From: Stenotrophomonas sp. BIGb0135 | Lineage (GTDB): Bacteria > Pseudomonadota > Gammaproteobacteria > Xanthomonadales > Xanthomonadaceae | NCBI RefSeq assembly: GCF_024810105.1 | Contig: NZ_JANUDX010000004.1 | Location: 186,001-250,000, forward strand | Direction: 5' to 3' | Length of the DNA stretch: 64,000 bases | In this document: piece by piece, positions 32,285-40,244 of the stretch | Layout of the letters: the number at the start of each line of letters is the position of its first letter | Numbering within the stretch: position 1 is the stretch's first letter | Notes under the pieces: model-generated | What the model was told of the DNA's origin: nothing | What the model saw: the letters and a program-made list of their open reading frames with translations, nothing else | Database searches by the model: none | Translations under genes and position numbers: made by a program

Positions 32285-34957
32285 CTACACCGCCGCCGGG
32301 TCCACCTTCTCCACATCGATCCCGTACGTCTCGATCGCCACCTGCAACTGGCCGCGCTCGATCCGCCCGTCATCGGCCAGTGCCTTCAACGCGGCCAGCA
32401 CGATGAAGTGCCGGTCCACCTCGAAGAACGTACGCAGCGACTCACGCGTATCCGAGCGGCCAAACCCATCGGTACCCAGCGCGGTGAAGCGGCGGCCGTC
32501 GACGAACGGGCGGATCTGGTCGGCGACGATCTTCATGTAGTCGGTGGCCACCACCAGCGGGCCGGCGTGCGCGGCCAGGCACTGCTGCACGTAGGGCACG
32601 CGCGGCTGCTGCAGCGGGTGCAGCAGATTCCAGCGTTCGATGGCCAGGCCGTCGCGGCGCAGCTCGGTCAGGCTGGTCGCGCTCCACACATCGCTGGCGA
32701 TGCCGAAGTCGTGCTGCAGCAGCGTGGCGGCGGCTTCCACCTCGCGCAGGATCGCGCCGCTGCCCATCAGCTGCACGCGCAGCGCCGGGTCGCTGTCGGC
32801 GGCGGCCGGGTGCAGCAGGTACATGCCCTTGAGGATGCCTTCCTCGGCACCGTCGGGCATCGCCGGGTGCGGGTAGTTCTCGTTGAGCACGGTGATGTAG
32901 TAGTAGATGTCTTCCTGGTCCACGTACATGCGGCGCAGCCCGTCCTGGATGATCACCGCCAGCTCGAAGTTGTAGGTGGGGTCAAACGATACGCAGCTGG
33001 GGATCACCGAGGACAGCACGTGGCTGTGGCCGTCGTCGTGCTGCAGGCCCTCGCCCATCAGCGTGGTACGCCCGGAGGTGGCCCCCAGCAGGAAGCCGCG
33101 CGTGCGCGCATCGGCGGCGGCCCAGGCCAGGTCGCCCACGCGCTGCAGGCCGAACATCGAGTAGAAAATGTAGAACGGAATCGTGGCCAGGCCGTGGTTG
33201 CTGTAGGCGGTGCCGGCGGCGATCCACGAGCAGATCGCGCCGGATTCGTTGATGCCTTCCTGCAGGATCTGGCCGTCCTTGGCTTCCTTGTAATAGCTCA
33301 GCTGGCCGGCGTCCTGCGGCGTGTAGAGCTGGCCGAGGTAGGAGTGGATGCCGATCTGGCGGAACAGGCCTTCCATGCCGAAGGTGCGCGATTCATCGGG
33401 CACGATGGGAATGATCAGCTTGCCCAGTTCGGGGTCCTTGAGCAGCGTGGTGAGGATGCGCACGAAGCCCATCGTGGTGGACTGGCCGCGTTCGCCGCTG
33501 CCCTGCAGCTGGGTGGCGAACGCCGACAGCGCTGGCACCGGCAACGGATCGACGTGGGTCAGGCGCGCGGGCAGCTGGCCGCCCTGCGCCTGGCGGCGCT
33601 GGGCGAAGTAGCGTTCCTCCACGCTGCCCGGTACGGGGCGCAGGTACGGCATGTCCTCGAGCTGGTCGTCGCTGACCGGCAGGTCGAAGCGGTCGCGGAA
33701 GGCGCGCACCGCGTCCAGGCTCATCTTCTTGAGCTGGTGGTTGATGTTCTGCCCTTCCCCGGCCTCGCCCATGCCGAAGCCCTTGACGGTCTTGGCCAGG
33801 ATCACGCTCGGGCGGCCGTTGCCAGCCACGGCCTGGGCGTAGGCGGCATACACCTTCTGCGGATCGTGACCGCCACGGGCCAACGCCCAGATGTCGTCGT
33901 CGCTCATGTCCGCGACCAGGTCCAGCAGCGGCGGATACTTGCCGAAGAAATGCTCGCGCACGTAGGCGCCACTCTGCGACTTGAAGGTCTGGTAGTCGCC
34001 GTCCACGCATTCCATCATGCGCTGGCGCAGCAGGCCGCTGTGGTCCTTGGCCAGCAGCGCGTCCCAGCCGCCGCCCCAGATCACCTTGATGACGTTCCAG
34101 CCAGCGGCGCGGAAGGTGCCTTCCAGTTCCTGGATGACCTTGGCATTGCCGCGCACCGGGCCGTCCAGGCGCTGCAGGTTGCAGTTGACCACGAACACCA
34201 GGTTGTCCAGGCGCTCGCGCCCGGCCACCGAGATGGCCGCCAGCGATTCGGGCTGGTCCATTTCGCCATCGCCGAGGAACGCCCAGACCTTGCGACCCTG
34301 GTGCTCCTTCAGGCCGCGGTATTCCAGGTAGCGCATGTAGCGCGCCTGGTAGGCCGCGGTGAGCGGGCCCAGGCCCATCGACACGGTGGGGAACTGCCAG
34401 AAATCCGGCATCAGCCGCGGGTGCGGGTAGGAAGACAATCCATCGCGGTCGGACTCGCGGCGGAAGTTGTCCATGCGCTCGGGGGTGATGCGGCCTTCGA
34501 CGAACGCGCGGCCATAGATGCCCGGGGCGGAGTGGCCCTGGATGTAGATCATGTCGCCGTCGAAGGTATCGGTGCGGCCACGGAAGAAGTGATCGAAGCC
34601 GACGTCGTACAGCACCGCGGCCGACTGGTAGGTGGCGATATGGCCACCCACGTTGGAGTGCTTGCCGGCGCGCAGCACCATCACCATCGCGTTCCAGCGG
34701 ATCATCGCGTTGAGCCGGCGCTCGATCGCCAGGTCGCCCGGGTAGGCCGGCTGGCGCTCGACCGGGATGCTGTTGACGTAGGCGGTCCAGGCGCGCGCAT
34801 GCAGGTCGCCATGCCGGGCCACGTCGAGGTCGCTGAGCTGGTCGATCAGGTAGTGCGCGCGCGGGCGCCCGGCCACGTCGGTGACCGCCTGCAGCGCTTC
34901 ACGCCATTCCTGGGTTTCCTGGGGGTCGGTATCGAGGGGGGCGAGCGCTGGGTCCAT
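32285..34957 (-). CDS. aceE: Pyruvate dehydrogenase E1 component (homodimeric)
   Basis: An 890-residue thiamin-diphosphate enzyme that decarboxylates pyruvate and acetylates the lipoyl group of E2. The TPP motif is FLGDGEMDQPESLAAI ending with VVNCNLQRLDG. Family segments AGKHSNVGGHIATYQSAAVLY and IQGHSAPGIYGRAFVEG are present. Length fits AceE. No aceF or lpd gene is adjacent, so the rest of the complex is encoded elsewhere. A CCGGAG site precedes the start. Confidence 0.96.
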   Translation of the reverse strand: MDPALAPLDTDPQETQEWREALQAVTDVAGRPRAHYLIDQLSDLDVARHGDLHARAWTAYVNSIPVERQPAYPGDLAIERRLNAMIRWNAMVMVLRAGKHSNVGGHIATYQSAAVLYDVGFDHFFRGRTDTFDGDMIYIQGHSAPGIYGRAFVEGRITPERMDNFRRESDRDGLSSYPHPRLMPDFWQFPTVSMGLGPLTAAYQARYMRYLEYRGLKEHQGRKVWAFLGDGEMDQPESLAAISVAGRERLDNLVFVVNCNLQRLDGPVRGNAKVIQELEGTFRAAGWNVIKVIWGGGWDALLAKDHSGLLRQRMMECVDGDYQTFKSQSGAYVREHFFGKYPPLLDLVADMSDDDIWALARGGHDPQKVYAAYAQAVAGNGRPSVILAKTVKGFGMGEAGEGQNINHQLKKMSLDAVRAFRDRFDLPVSDDQLEDMPYLRPVPGSVEERYFAQRRQAQGGQLPARLTHVDPLPVPALSAFATQLQGSGERGQSTTMGFVRILTTLLKDPELGKLIIPIVPDESRTFGMEGLFRQIGIHSYLGQLYTPQDAGQLSYYKEAKDGQILQEGINESGAICSWIAAGTAYSNHGLATIPFYIFYSMFGLQRVGDLAWAAADARTRGFLLGATSGRTTLMGEGLQHDDGHSHVLSSVIPSCVSFDPTYNFELAVIIQDGLRRMYVDQEDIYYYITVLNENYPHPAMPDGAEEGILKGMYLLHPAAADSDPALRVQLMGSGAILREVEAAATLLQHDFGIASDVWSATSLTELRRDGLAIERWNLLHPLQQPRVPYVQQCLAAHAGPLVVATDYMKIVADQIRPFVDGRRFTALGTDGFGRSDTRESLRTFFEVDRHFIVLAALKALADDGRIERGQLQVAIETYGIDVEKVDPAAV

Positions 34958-35139
34958 GGTCCATCTCCGGCAAAGGCGGCCCCTCCGGGCGCGGCGTGCA
35001 CTCGCGGCGGAGGCAGGCGGTCAGCGCGGATGGGCGGGGAGCACCACCATAGGAGCCAGTCCGGGTGGCCGGTAGATGCAGCGCTCTTGGCTCTTTATAA
35101 AGACAAACTTTGCAATCACAGGCGAGAATGGCGGTCACC

Positions 35140-36072
35140 ATGAATATTCTCCAGTCAATCCGCAGCTTCATCCGCACCGCCGACGCCGGCAGCCTGGCCG
35201 CGGCGGCCCGCACCCTGGGCATCAGCGCGGCGGCGGTGGGGCAGAACATCGCCCGGCTCGAGGCCCACCTGGGCGTGCGCCTGTTCAACCGCACCACCCG
35301 CCAGTTGGCGCTGACCGAGCGCGGCGCGCTGTACCTGGCGCAGGTGCGCTACATCGAGCGCGACCTGCAGCGTGCGCAGGCCGCGGTGACCGACCTGGAC
35401 GCCACGCCCGAAGGCCGCCTGCGCATCGCCTGCAGCACCTCCTTCGGCCGGCACAAGCTGGCCCCGCTGCTGCCCTCGCTGAAGGCGCGTTACCCGCGCC
35501 TGGCGATCGAACTGCTGCTGGCCGACCGTGCGGTGGACCACGCACGCGAGGACGTGGATGTGAGCATCCGCATCGAACCGCAGCTGGAAGAAGGGCTGGT
35601 CGCGCGGCCGATCGCGCAGGTGCCGTTCGTGTTCTGCGCGGCGCCGTCCTACCTGGCGCGCACCGGCGTACCGCGCACGCCCGAGGCGCTGCGCGAGCAT
35701 CGTTGCCTGTTGTTCCGGCATCCGAAGGATGGCCGCCACCTGCGCTGGGGCTTCGTGCGCGACGGGCTGCGCTTCGACGCGGAAGTGAGCCCGGCGCTGG
35801 TCAGCGACGACATCGATGCCTTGGCCGCGATGGCCCTGGCCGGCGGTGGCATCACCCGGTTGGCGGCCTTCGTCGCGGCACCGTACCTGGCGCGCGGGGA
35901 GTTGCAGGCCCTGTTCGACGGCAACGAGGCCGGCGATGCGCAGGCGTTGCCCGAGCCGATGCGGCTGTACCTGTGCGTGAGCGACCGCCGCGACCTCACC
36001 CCGAAGGTGCGCGCGTTGATGCAGCACATCGTCGATGGGCTGCCGCCGGAGTGGCGGGTGGACGTGGGCTGA
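35140..36072 (+). CDS. LysR family transcriptional regulator
   Basis: A 310-residue regulator. The N-terminal winged helix-turn-helix (LQSIRSFIRTADAGSLAAAA..., LGISAAAVGQNIARLEAHLG) is followed by a periplasmic-binding-protein-like effector domain (RLRIACSTSFGRHKLAPLLP...). It resembles the CrgA/AaeR-type group acting on nearby oxidoreductases. It is divergent from aceE (182-base spacer containing the palindrome CTTTATAAAG at 35093-35102) and convergent with an Old Yellow Enzyme gene. The ATG at 35128 is an alternative start. Confidence 0.88.
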   Translation: MNILQSIRSFIRTADAGSLAAAARTLGISAAAVGQNIARLEAHLGVRLFNRTTRQLALTERGALYLAQVRYIERDLQRAQAAVTDLDATPEGRLRIACSTSFGRHKLAPLLPSLKARYPRLAIELLLADRAVDHAREDVDVSIRIEPQLEEGLVARPIAQVPFVFCAAPSYLARTGVPRTPEALREHRCLLFRHPKDGRHLRWGFVRDGLRFDAEVSPALVSDDIDALAAMALAGGGITRLAAFVAAPYLARGELQALFDGNEAGDAQALPEPMRLYLCVSDRRDLTPKVRALMQHIVDGLPPEWRVDVG

Positions 36073-36082
36073 GGTGTGCCGG

Positions 36083-36113
36083 TGCAGGCGATGGCGGGCG
36101 GCCATCGCCTGCA
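36083..36113. terminator. Bidirectional hairpin between convergent genes
   Basis: TGCAGGCGATGGC pairs perfectly (13 pairs) with GCCATCGCCTGCA around GGGCG, lying between the lysR stop (36072) and the stop of the oxidoreductase (36121). No T-run on either side. Likely a shared transcript end or stabiliser. Confidence 0.55.
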
Positions 36114-36120
36114 GGCCCGG

Positions 36121-37230
36121 TCAGCGTGGCGGGGCGATGAACACGCCGCGCGCCTCCCGTGGTTCGCAGCGCAGGTATTGCGGCGCCGGTTCCAGCGAAT
36201 CGCCGAGTGCGGCGGCGGCATGCCACGGCCAGCGCGGGTCGTAGAGGATGCCGCGGGCCAGTGCGATGGCATCGGCATGGCCGTGGCGCAGGATCGATTC
36301 GGCCTGCGCCGGGTCGGTGATCAGGCCGACCGCGATGACCGGCATGCGCAGCTTCTGCGCCTTGATCGCCTGCGCGAACGGCACCTGGTAACCCGGCGAC
36401 AGCGGGATCTGCTGGCGCGGATCGTTGCCGCCGCTGGACACATGCAGGAACTGGCAGCCACGGCCATCCAGCACATGCGCCAGGGTGGTGGTCTGCTCGA
36501 TGTCCCAGCCGCCGGCCACCCAGTCGCTGGCCGAGATGCGCACGCCGACGGCGATGCGATCGGAGACCGCCTCGCGCACCGCGTCGAACACGCGCACCAG
36601 CAGGCGCATGCGGTTCTGCAGCGAGCCGCCGTATTCGTCGTCGCGCTGGTTGCTCAGCGGCGACAGGAACTGGTGCAGCAGGTAGCCGTGCGCGGCGTGC
36701 AGCTCGATCAGGTCCAGGCCGATGCGCTCGGCGCGCTGGGCCGCGGCGACGAAGGCCTCCACCACCGCATCGATGCCGGCCAGGTCCAGCGCCTGCGGGG
36801 CCGGGTCGGTCGGGCTGAAGGGAATGGCCGAGGGCGCATGGGTGGTCCAGGCGCGCGGGTCGGTCGCGGGCAATGCACCGCCGCCGTCCCACGGCCGGGC
36901 CGAGGAGGCCTTGCGGCCGGCATGGGCCAGCTGCACGCCGATCGGCATCGGCGACCAGCGCTTGACCGCCTCGATCACGTGCTTGAGCGCGGCTTCGGTG
37001 GCATCGTCCCACAGGCCCAGGTCGGCCCAGCTGATGCGGCCTTCGGGCAGCACGGCGGTGGCTTCGAGGATCAGCAGGCCGGCGCCGGACTGGGACAGCT
37101 GGCCCAGGTGGATCTGGTGCCAGTCGTTGGCCAGGCCATCGGTGGAGGAGTACTGGCACATCGGTGCGATGACGATGCGGTTGGCCAGCGACAGCGGGCC
37201 AAAGGACACGGGGGAGAAAAGCTGGCTCAA
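36121..37230 (-). CDS. NADH:flavin oxidoreductase, Old Yellow Enzyme (YqjM/XenA-like)
   Basis: A 369-residue FMN barrel enzyme that reduces activated C=C bonds with NAD(P)H. It has IVIAPMCQYSSTDGLANDWH (the modulating Cys of the YqjM/XenA class), GVQLAHAGRKAS, and the substrate-binding ELHAAHGYLLHQFLSPLSN. The start is set at TTG 37230 (LSQLFSPVSFGPL) by family length. The frame stays open to another TTG at 37296, and there is no ATG near. Natural role unknown, often detoxification of enals or nitro compounds. Confidence 0.9.
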   Translation of the reverse strand: MSQLFSPVSFGPLSLANRIVIAPMCQYSSTDGLANDWHQIHLGQLSQSGAGLLILEATAVLPEGRISWADLGLWDDATEAALKHVIEAVKRWSPMPIGVQLAHAGRKASSARPWDGGGALPATDPRAWTTHAPSAIPFSPTDPAPQALDLAGIDAVVEAFVAAAQRAERIGLDLIELHAAHGYLLHQFLSPLSNQRDDEYGGSLQNRMRLLVRVFDAVREAVSDRIAVGVRISASDWVAGGWDIEQTTTLAHVLDGRGCQFLHVSSGGNDPRQQIPLSPGYQVPFAQAIKAQKLRMPVIAVGLITDPAQAESILRHGHADAIALARGILYDPRWPWHAAAALGDSLEPAPQYLRCEPREARGVFIAPPR

Positions 37231-37352
37231 GTGGGGGGACTCTGGCGAATGCGGAAAACCGGACGCTATTGCACTCCTGCCGTGCCGATCAGGCAACCGT
37301 GCCGGTGGATCACAGTTTCGCGGCGGTACACGCCCGGCCCGTTGCGCGCGCC

Positions 37353-38174
37353 TCAGGCGTTGGCAGCGCTGGGCAGCAGGAAGGCCAGGGCCGACGCGCA
37401 GGATTGCTCGACCTTGAGGCTGAGCAGGTCATCGGCGCGGGTCCGGCCGAGGTTGAGCGCGGCCACCGGCAGCCCGGCAGTGGCGGCGGCCTGGACGAAG
37501 CGGAAGCCGGAATAGACCATCAGCGAGGATCCGACCACCAGCACGGCATCGGCCTGCGCCAGATGGGCCTGGACGGTGGCGACCCGGTCGCGGGGGACGT
37601 TTTCGCCGAAGAAGACGACATCCGGCTTGAGGATGCCGCCACACTGCGGGCATGCCGGCACCTGGAAGCGGCTGAAATCCACCTCGTCCAGGTCGGCATC
37701 GCCGTCCGGGGCCTGGGCCGCGTCGAGCTGGTCCCAGCCGGGGTTGCAGGCCAGCAGCAGGTGCTGGACATCTTCGCGCGCGATGCGCGCCTCGCAGCCC
37801 ATGCAGCGCACCTGGTCCAGGCGGCCGTGCAGGTCGATGACCGCACGGCTGCCGGCCCGCTGGTGCAGGCGGTCCACGTTCTGGGTGAGCAGCACCTCGA
37901 GCTGGCCGCGCGCTTCCAGTGCGGCCAGGGCGGCGTGGGTGCCGTTGGGCCTGGCCTGGCCGACGCGCGGCCAGCCGAGCAGGCTGCGCGCCCAGTAGCG
38001 CTGGCGCGTGGCCAGCTCGCCCATGAAGGCCTGGTAGGTCACCGGCGGGGTGCGCTTCCACTGGCCGTCGGCATCGCGGTAATCGGGGATGCCCGAATCG
38101 GTGCTGCAGCCGGCGCCGGTGAGGACGAACAGGCGCTGGGCACGGTCGATGAAGTCGGCGAGTGGGCTGGACAT
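37353..38174 (-). CDS. cobB: Sir2-family NAD-dependent protein deacylase
   Basis: A 273-residue sirtuin. NAD-binding GAGCSTDSGIPDYRD near residue 20, catalytic His in VIDLHGRLDQVRCMGC, TQNVDRLHQRAGS, and two zinc cysteine pairs (RCMGC and CPQCGG) are visible. The pattern fits class II sirtuins (SIRT4-like) rather than E. coli CobB class III. It consumes NAD and releases nicotinamide, which the salvage enzymes of this window can recycle. Symbol by function only. Confidence 0.9.
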   Translation of the reverse strand: MSSPLADFIDRAQRLFVLTGAGCSTDSGIPDYRDADGQWKRTPPVTYQAFMGELATRQRYWARSLLGWPRVGQARPNGTHAALAALEARGQLEVLLTQNVDRLHQRAGSRAVIDLHGRLDQVRCMGCEARIAREDVQHLLLACNPGWDQLDAAQAPDGDADLDEVDFSRFQVPACPQCGGILKPDVVFFGENVPRDRVATVQAHLAQADAVLVVGSSLMVYSGFRFVQAAATAGLPVAALNLGRTRADDLLSLKVEQSCASALAFLLPSAANA

Positions 38175-38214
38175 GGGGCTGAGGTGGGGGCGCGCGGCGG
38201 CGAACCCAATCGGC

Positions 38215-38628
38215 TTACGGGCCGGGGATGGCGTCGGGCAGCGGCGGCACGGCGATGGGGTGGCCCTCGGGGTCCAGGGCGATCATGACGAAATGGCCAC
38301 GGGTGCAGAGCTTGCGCTCGCCGGTGTGCAGGTCTTCGGCGATCAGTTCCACTTCCACCTTCATCGAGCTGCGGCCGACCTCGACGATGCGGCCGATGGT
38401 CTCGACCATCTGGCCGATGCGGATGGGCAGCTTGAAGTCGACCTGGTCCGAGCGCGCGGTGACCACGGTGCGCCGCGAGTAGCGGGCGGCGGCGAGGAAG
38501 GCGGCCTTGTCCATCCACGCCAGGGCCTGGCCACCGAACAGGGTGCCGAGGTGGTTGGTGTGGTTGGGGAAGACGATCTCGGCCATGCTGATTTCAGTGG
38601 GCGGGACGGTGTCGGGGGTCGGGGACAT
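38215..38628 (-). CDS. Acyl-CoA thioesterase (hotdog fold)
   Basis: A 137-residue hotdog-fold thioesterase of the YciA/BFIT type. The active-site region is NHTNHLGTLFGGQALAWMDK, with GTLFGGQ and the following Asp typical of the family. It is followed by RSDQVDFKLPIRIGQMVETI. It would hydrolyse acyl-CoA esters in the cytoplasm. I chose the ATG at 38628. The upstream frame is open but repetitive and unlike the family. Confidence 0.88.
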   Translation of the reverse strand: MSPTPDTVPPTEISMAEIVFPNHTNHLGTLFGGQALAWMDKAAFLAAARYSRRTVVTARSDQVDFKLPIRIGQMVETIGRIVEVGRSSMKVEVELIAEDLHTGERKLCTRGHFVMIALDPEGHPIAVPPLPDAIPGP

Positions 38629-38718
38629 GGCGGTGGCCGATGTGGGGGAGTCGGCGCGGATGATACGGCAGGGGGTGGATGTGTCGCGTGGATGGCGTTT
38701 TGTCTGCTGTCGCGTGGC

Positions 38719-38822
38719 GAAGGTTGGGCCCCCATTGCAGGACACGCCGCACGTACGTCCCTGTCGGCCCGCATGCGCCATCCATGGCGCATGACGGTCC
38801 TGCAATGGGAGGCCCAACCTTC
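38719..38822. repeat. 104-base long inverted repeat (cruciform-like)
   Basis: The arm 38719-38743 (starting GAAGGTTGGGCC) is complementary to 38797-38822 except for one bulged base, giving about 25 pairs. In the centre a second hairpin, ATGCGCCAT-CC-ATGGCGCAT (38773-38792), forms 9 pairs. It lies in the 370-base gap between the thioesterase and nrdB. The same gap also holds a REP at 38890-38912 and the nrdB terminator. It is unlike the GTAG hairpins in size and sequence. Confidence 0.85.
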
Positions 38823-38889
38823 TCCGGACAGTTTGCGTACGCGGATGGGAGAGCAGGTTGGCGGGTGGGACACAAAGGGGGGGAAGAGC

Positions 38890-38912
38890 AGCCGAGCGTG
38901 GCTCGGCGCTAC
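38890..38912 (-). repeat. GTAG-type REP hairpin
   Basis: AGCCGAGC-GTG-GCTCGGCG followed by CTAC (GTAG on the minus strand). It is a single copy between the long inverted repeat and the nrdB terminator. Confidence 0.75.
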
Positions 38913-38943
38913 CGGGGTTTGCGTCCGGGGACCGCCGCTCTGA

Positions 38944-38979
38944 AACGAAAAACCCCGGCACTGGGCCGGGGTTTTCGTT
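38944..38979. terminator. Intrinsic terminator of nrdAB (bidirectional)
   Basis: AACGAAAAACCCCGGC pairs with GCCGGGGTTTTCGTT, a GC stem flanked by an A-tract and a T-tract, so it can end transcripts from either strand. It lies 20 bases downstream of the nrdB stop on the minus strand. Confidence 0.9.
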
Positions 38980-38998
38980 GACGCGTATGGCGCTGGAC

Positions 38999-40018
38999 TC
39001 AGAACGACATGTCGAACGAGACTTCGCCCTTCACGCCGACCTGGTAGGCCGAGGAGCGGCGCTCGAAGAAGTTGGTCAGCTCCTGCACGTCCTGCAGTTC
39101 CATGAAGCTCAACGGGTTGCGCACGTTGTACTTCTTTTCCATGCCGAGGCGGTGGAAATGGTTGTCGGCGCAGTGCTGCAGGTACTGGCGCATGTCGCGG
39201 GTGGAAATGCCGGCCACGCCGCCGGACAGCACGTCCTCGGCGAACTGCACTTCGCATTCGATCGCCTCGGCCAGCATGTCATACACCTGCTGCTTCATCG
39301 CATCGTCGAACAGGTCCGGCTCTTCCTCGCGGATCACGTCCACGCACTCGAAGGCGAACTCCATGTGCGCGCTCTCGTCGCGGAACACCCAGTTGGTGCC
39401 CGAGGCCAGCCCGTTGAGCAGGCCACGCGAACGGAAGTAGTACACGTAGGCGAAGGCGGCGAAGAAGAACAGGCCTTCGATGCACGCGGCGAAGCAGATC
39501 TGGTTGAGCAGGAACTGGCGGCGCTCGTCGCGCGTTTCGATGCGCTTGAGGTTCTGGATCGAGTCGATCCACTTGAAGCAGAAGTCGGCCTTCTTCTTGA
39601 TCGAGTCGATGTTCTCCACCGCGTCGAACGCCTTGGCGCGCTCGTCCGGATCGGGCAGGTAGTTGTCGAGCAGGGTCAGGTAGAACTGCACGTGCAGCGC
39701 TTCTTCGTACAGCTGGCGCGACAGGTACATGCGCGCTTCCGGCGCGTTCAAGTGCTGGTACAGGTTCAGCACCAGGTTGTTGGACACGATCGAATCGCCG
39801 GTGGCGAAGAACGCGACCAGGCGGTGGATCAGGTGGCGCTCGCCCGGCGACATCTTGCCGTGCAGGTCGCTGATGTCGATCTGGAAGTTGATCTCTTCCA
39901 CGGTCCAGGTGTTCTTGATCGCGTTGCGATACATGTCATAGAACTGCGGGTAGCGCATCGGGCGCAACGTCAGTTCGAAACCTGGATCGAGCAACATCTG
40001 GGTGGGCTTGTCGGCCAT
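38999..40018 (-). CDS. nrdB: Ribonucleotide reductase class Ia, beta subunit
   Basis: A 339-residue di-iron tyrosyl-radical subunit. The metal and radical segment EEALHVQFY keeps the Glu-x2-His-x3-Tyr spacing of class Ia R2 proteins (E115, H118 and Y122 in E. coli). Later ligands are in ACIEGLFFFAAFAYVYYFRS and RDESAHMEFAFECV. It works with NrdA to make deoxynucleotides. The start at 40018 has an AAGGA site. It is downstream of nrdA with an unusually long 226-base gap that contains a REP. Confidence 0.95.
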   Translation of the reverse strand: MADKPTQMLLDPGFELTLRPMRYPQFYDMYRNAIKNTWTVEEINFQIDISDLHGKMSPGERHLIHRLVAFFATGDSIVSNNLVLNLYQHLNAPEARMYLSRQLYEEALHVQFYLTLLDNYLPDPDERAKAFDAVENIDSIKKKADFCFKWIDSIQNLKRIETRDERRQFLLNQICFAACIEGLFFFAAFAYVYYFRSRGLLNGLASGTNWVFRDESAHMEFAFECVDVIREEEPDLFDDAMKQQVYDMLAEAIECEVQFAEDVLSGGVAGISTRDMRQYLQHCADNHFHRLGMEKKYNVRNPLSFMELQDVQELTNFFERRSSAYQVGVKGEVSFDMSF

Positions 40019-40182
40019 GGGAATTCCTTGGTTCAGTGGCGGCGCCCCGATCGGGGACGCGTCGAAAGACCCGCGCGGGTGCGCGGCGGGCTTCCGGCAC
40101 CGTGGGCCCTGCAAGCGCCCTGCGGTGACAGCGGTGTCTGGGATGAAGCAGCCGGGCGTGGCCCGGCGGTGTCAATTCTCTT

Positions 40183-40207
40183 GTACCCACCAACGGTGGG
40201 TACCTAC
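40183..40207 (-). repeat. GTAG-type REP hairpin between nrdA and nrdB
   Basis: GTACCCACC-AAC-GGTGGGTAC followed by CTAC: a 9-pair stem with GTAG on the minus strand, in the nrdA-nrdB gap. A related hairpin GCCGGGC-GTG-GCCCGGC lies at 40151-40167 without the CTAC end. Such hairpins within an operon can stabilise the upstream message. Confidence 0.75.
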
Positions 40208-40244
40208 CCGTTGGAATGCCGGCCGGTTGGGCCGGCACGCCTTC

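Noticed and set aside
35093..35102. CTTTATAAAG palindrome as a LysR operator
   Set aside because: A 10-base AT palindrome alone is weak. It could equally be part of the aceE or lysR promoter, and no T-N11-A motif stands out.
34958..35143. Coding continuation upstream of aceE
   Set aside because: Open frames through the spacer do not extend any AceE family sequence, and a ribosome site precedes ATG 34957.
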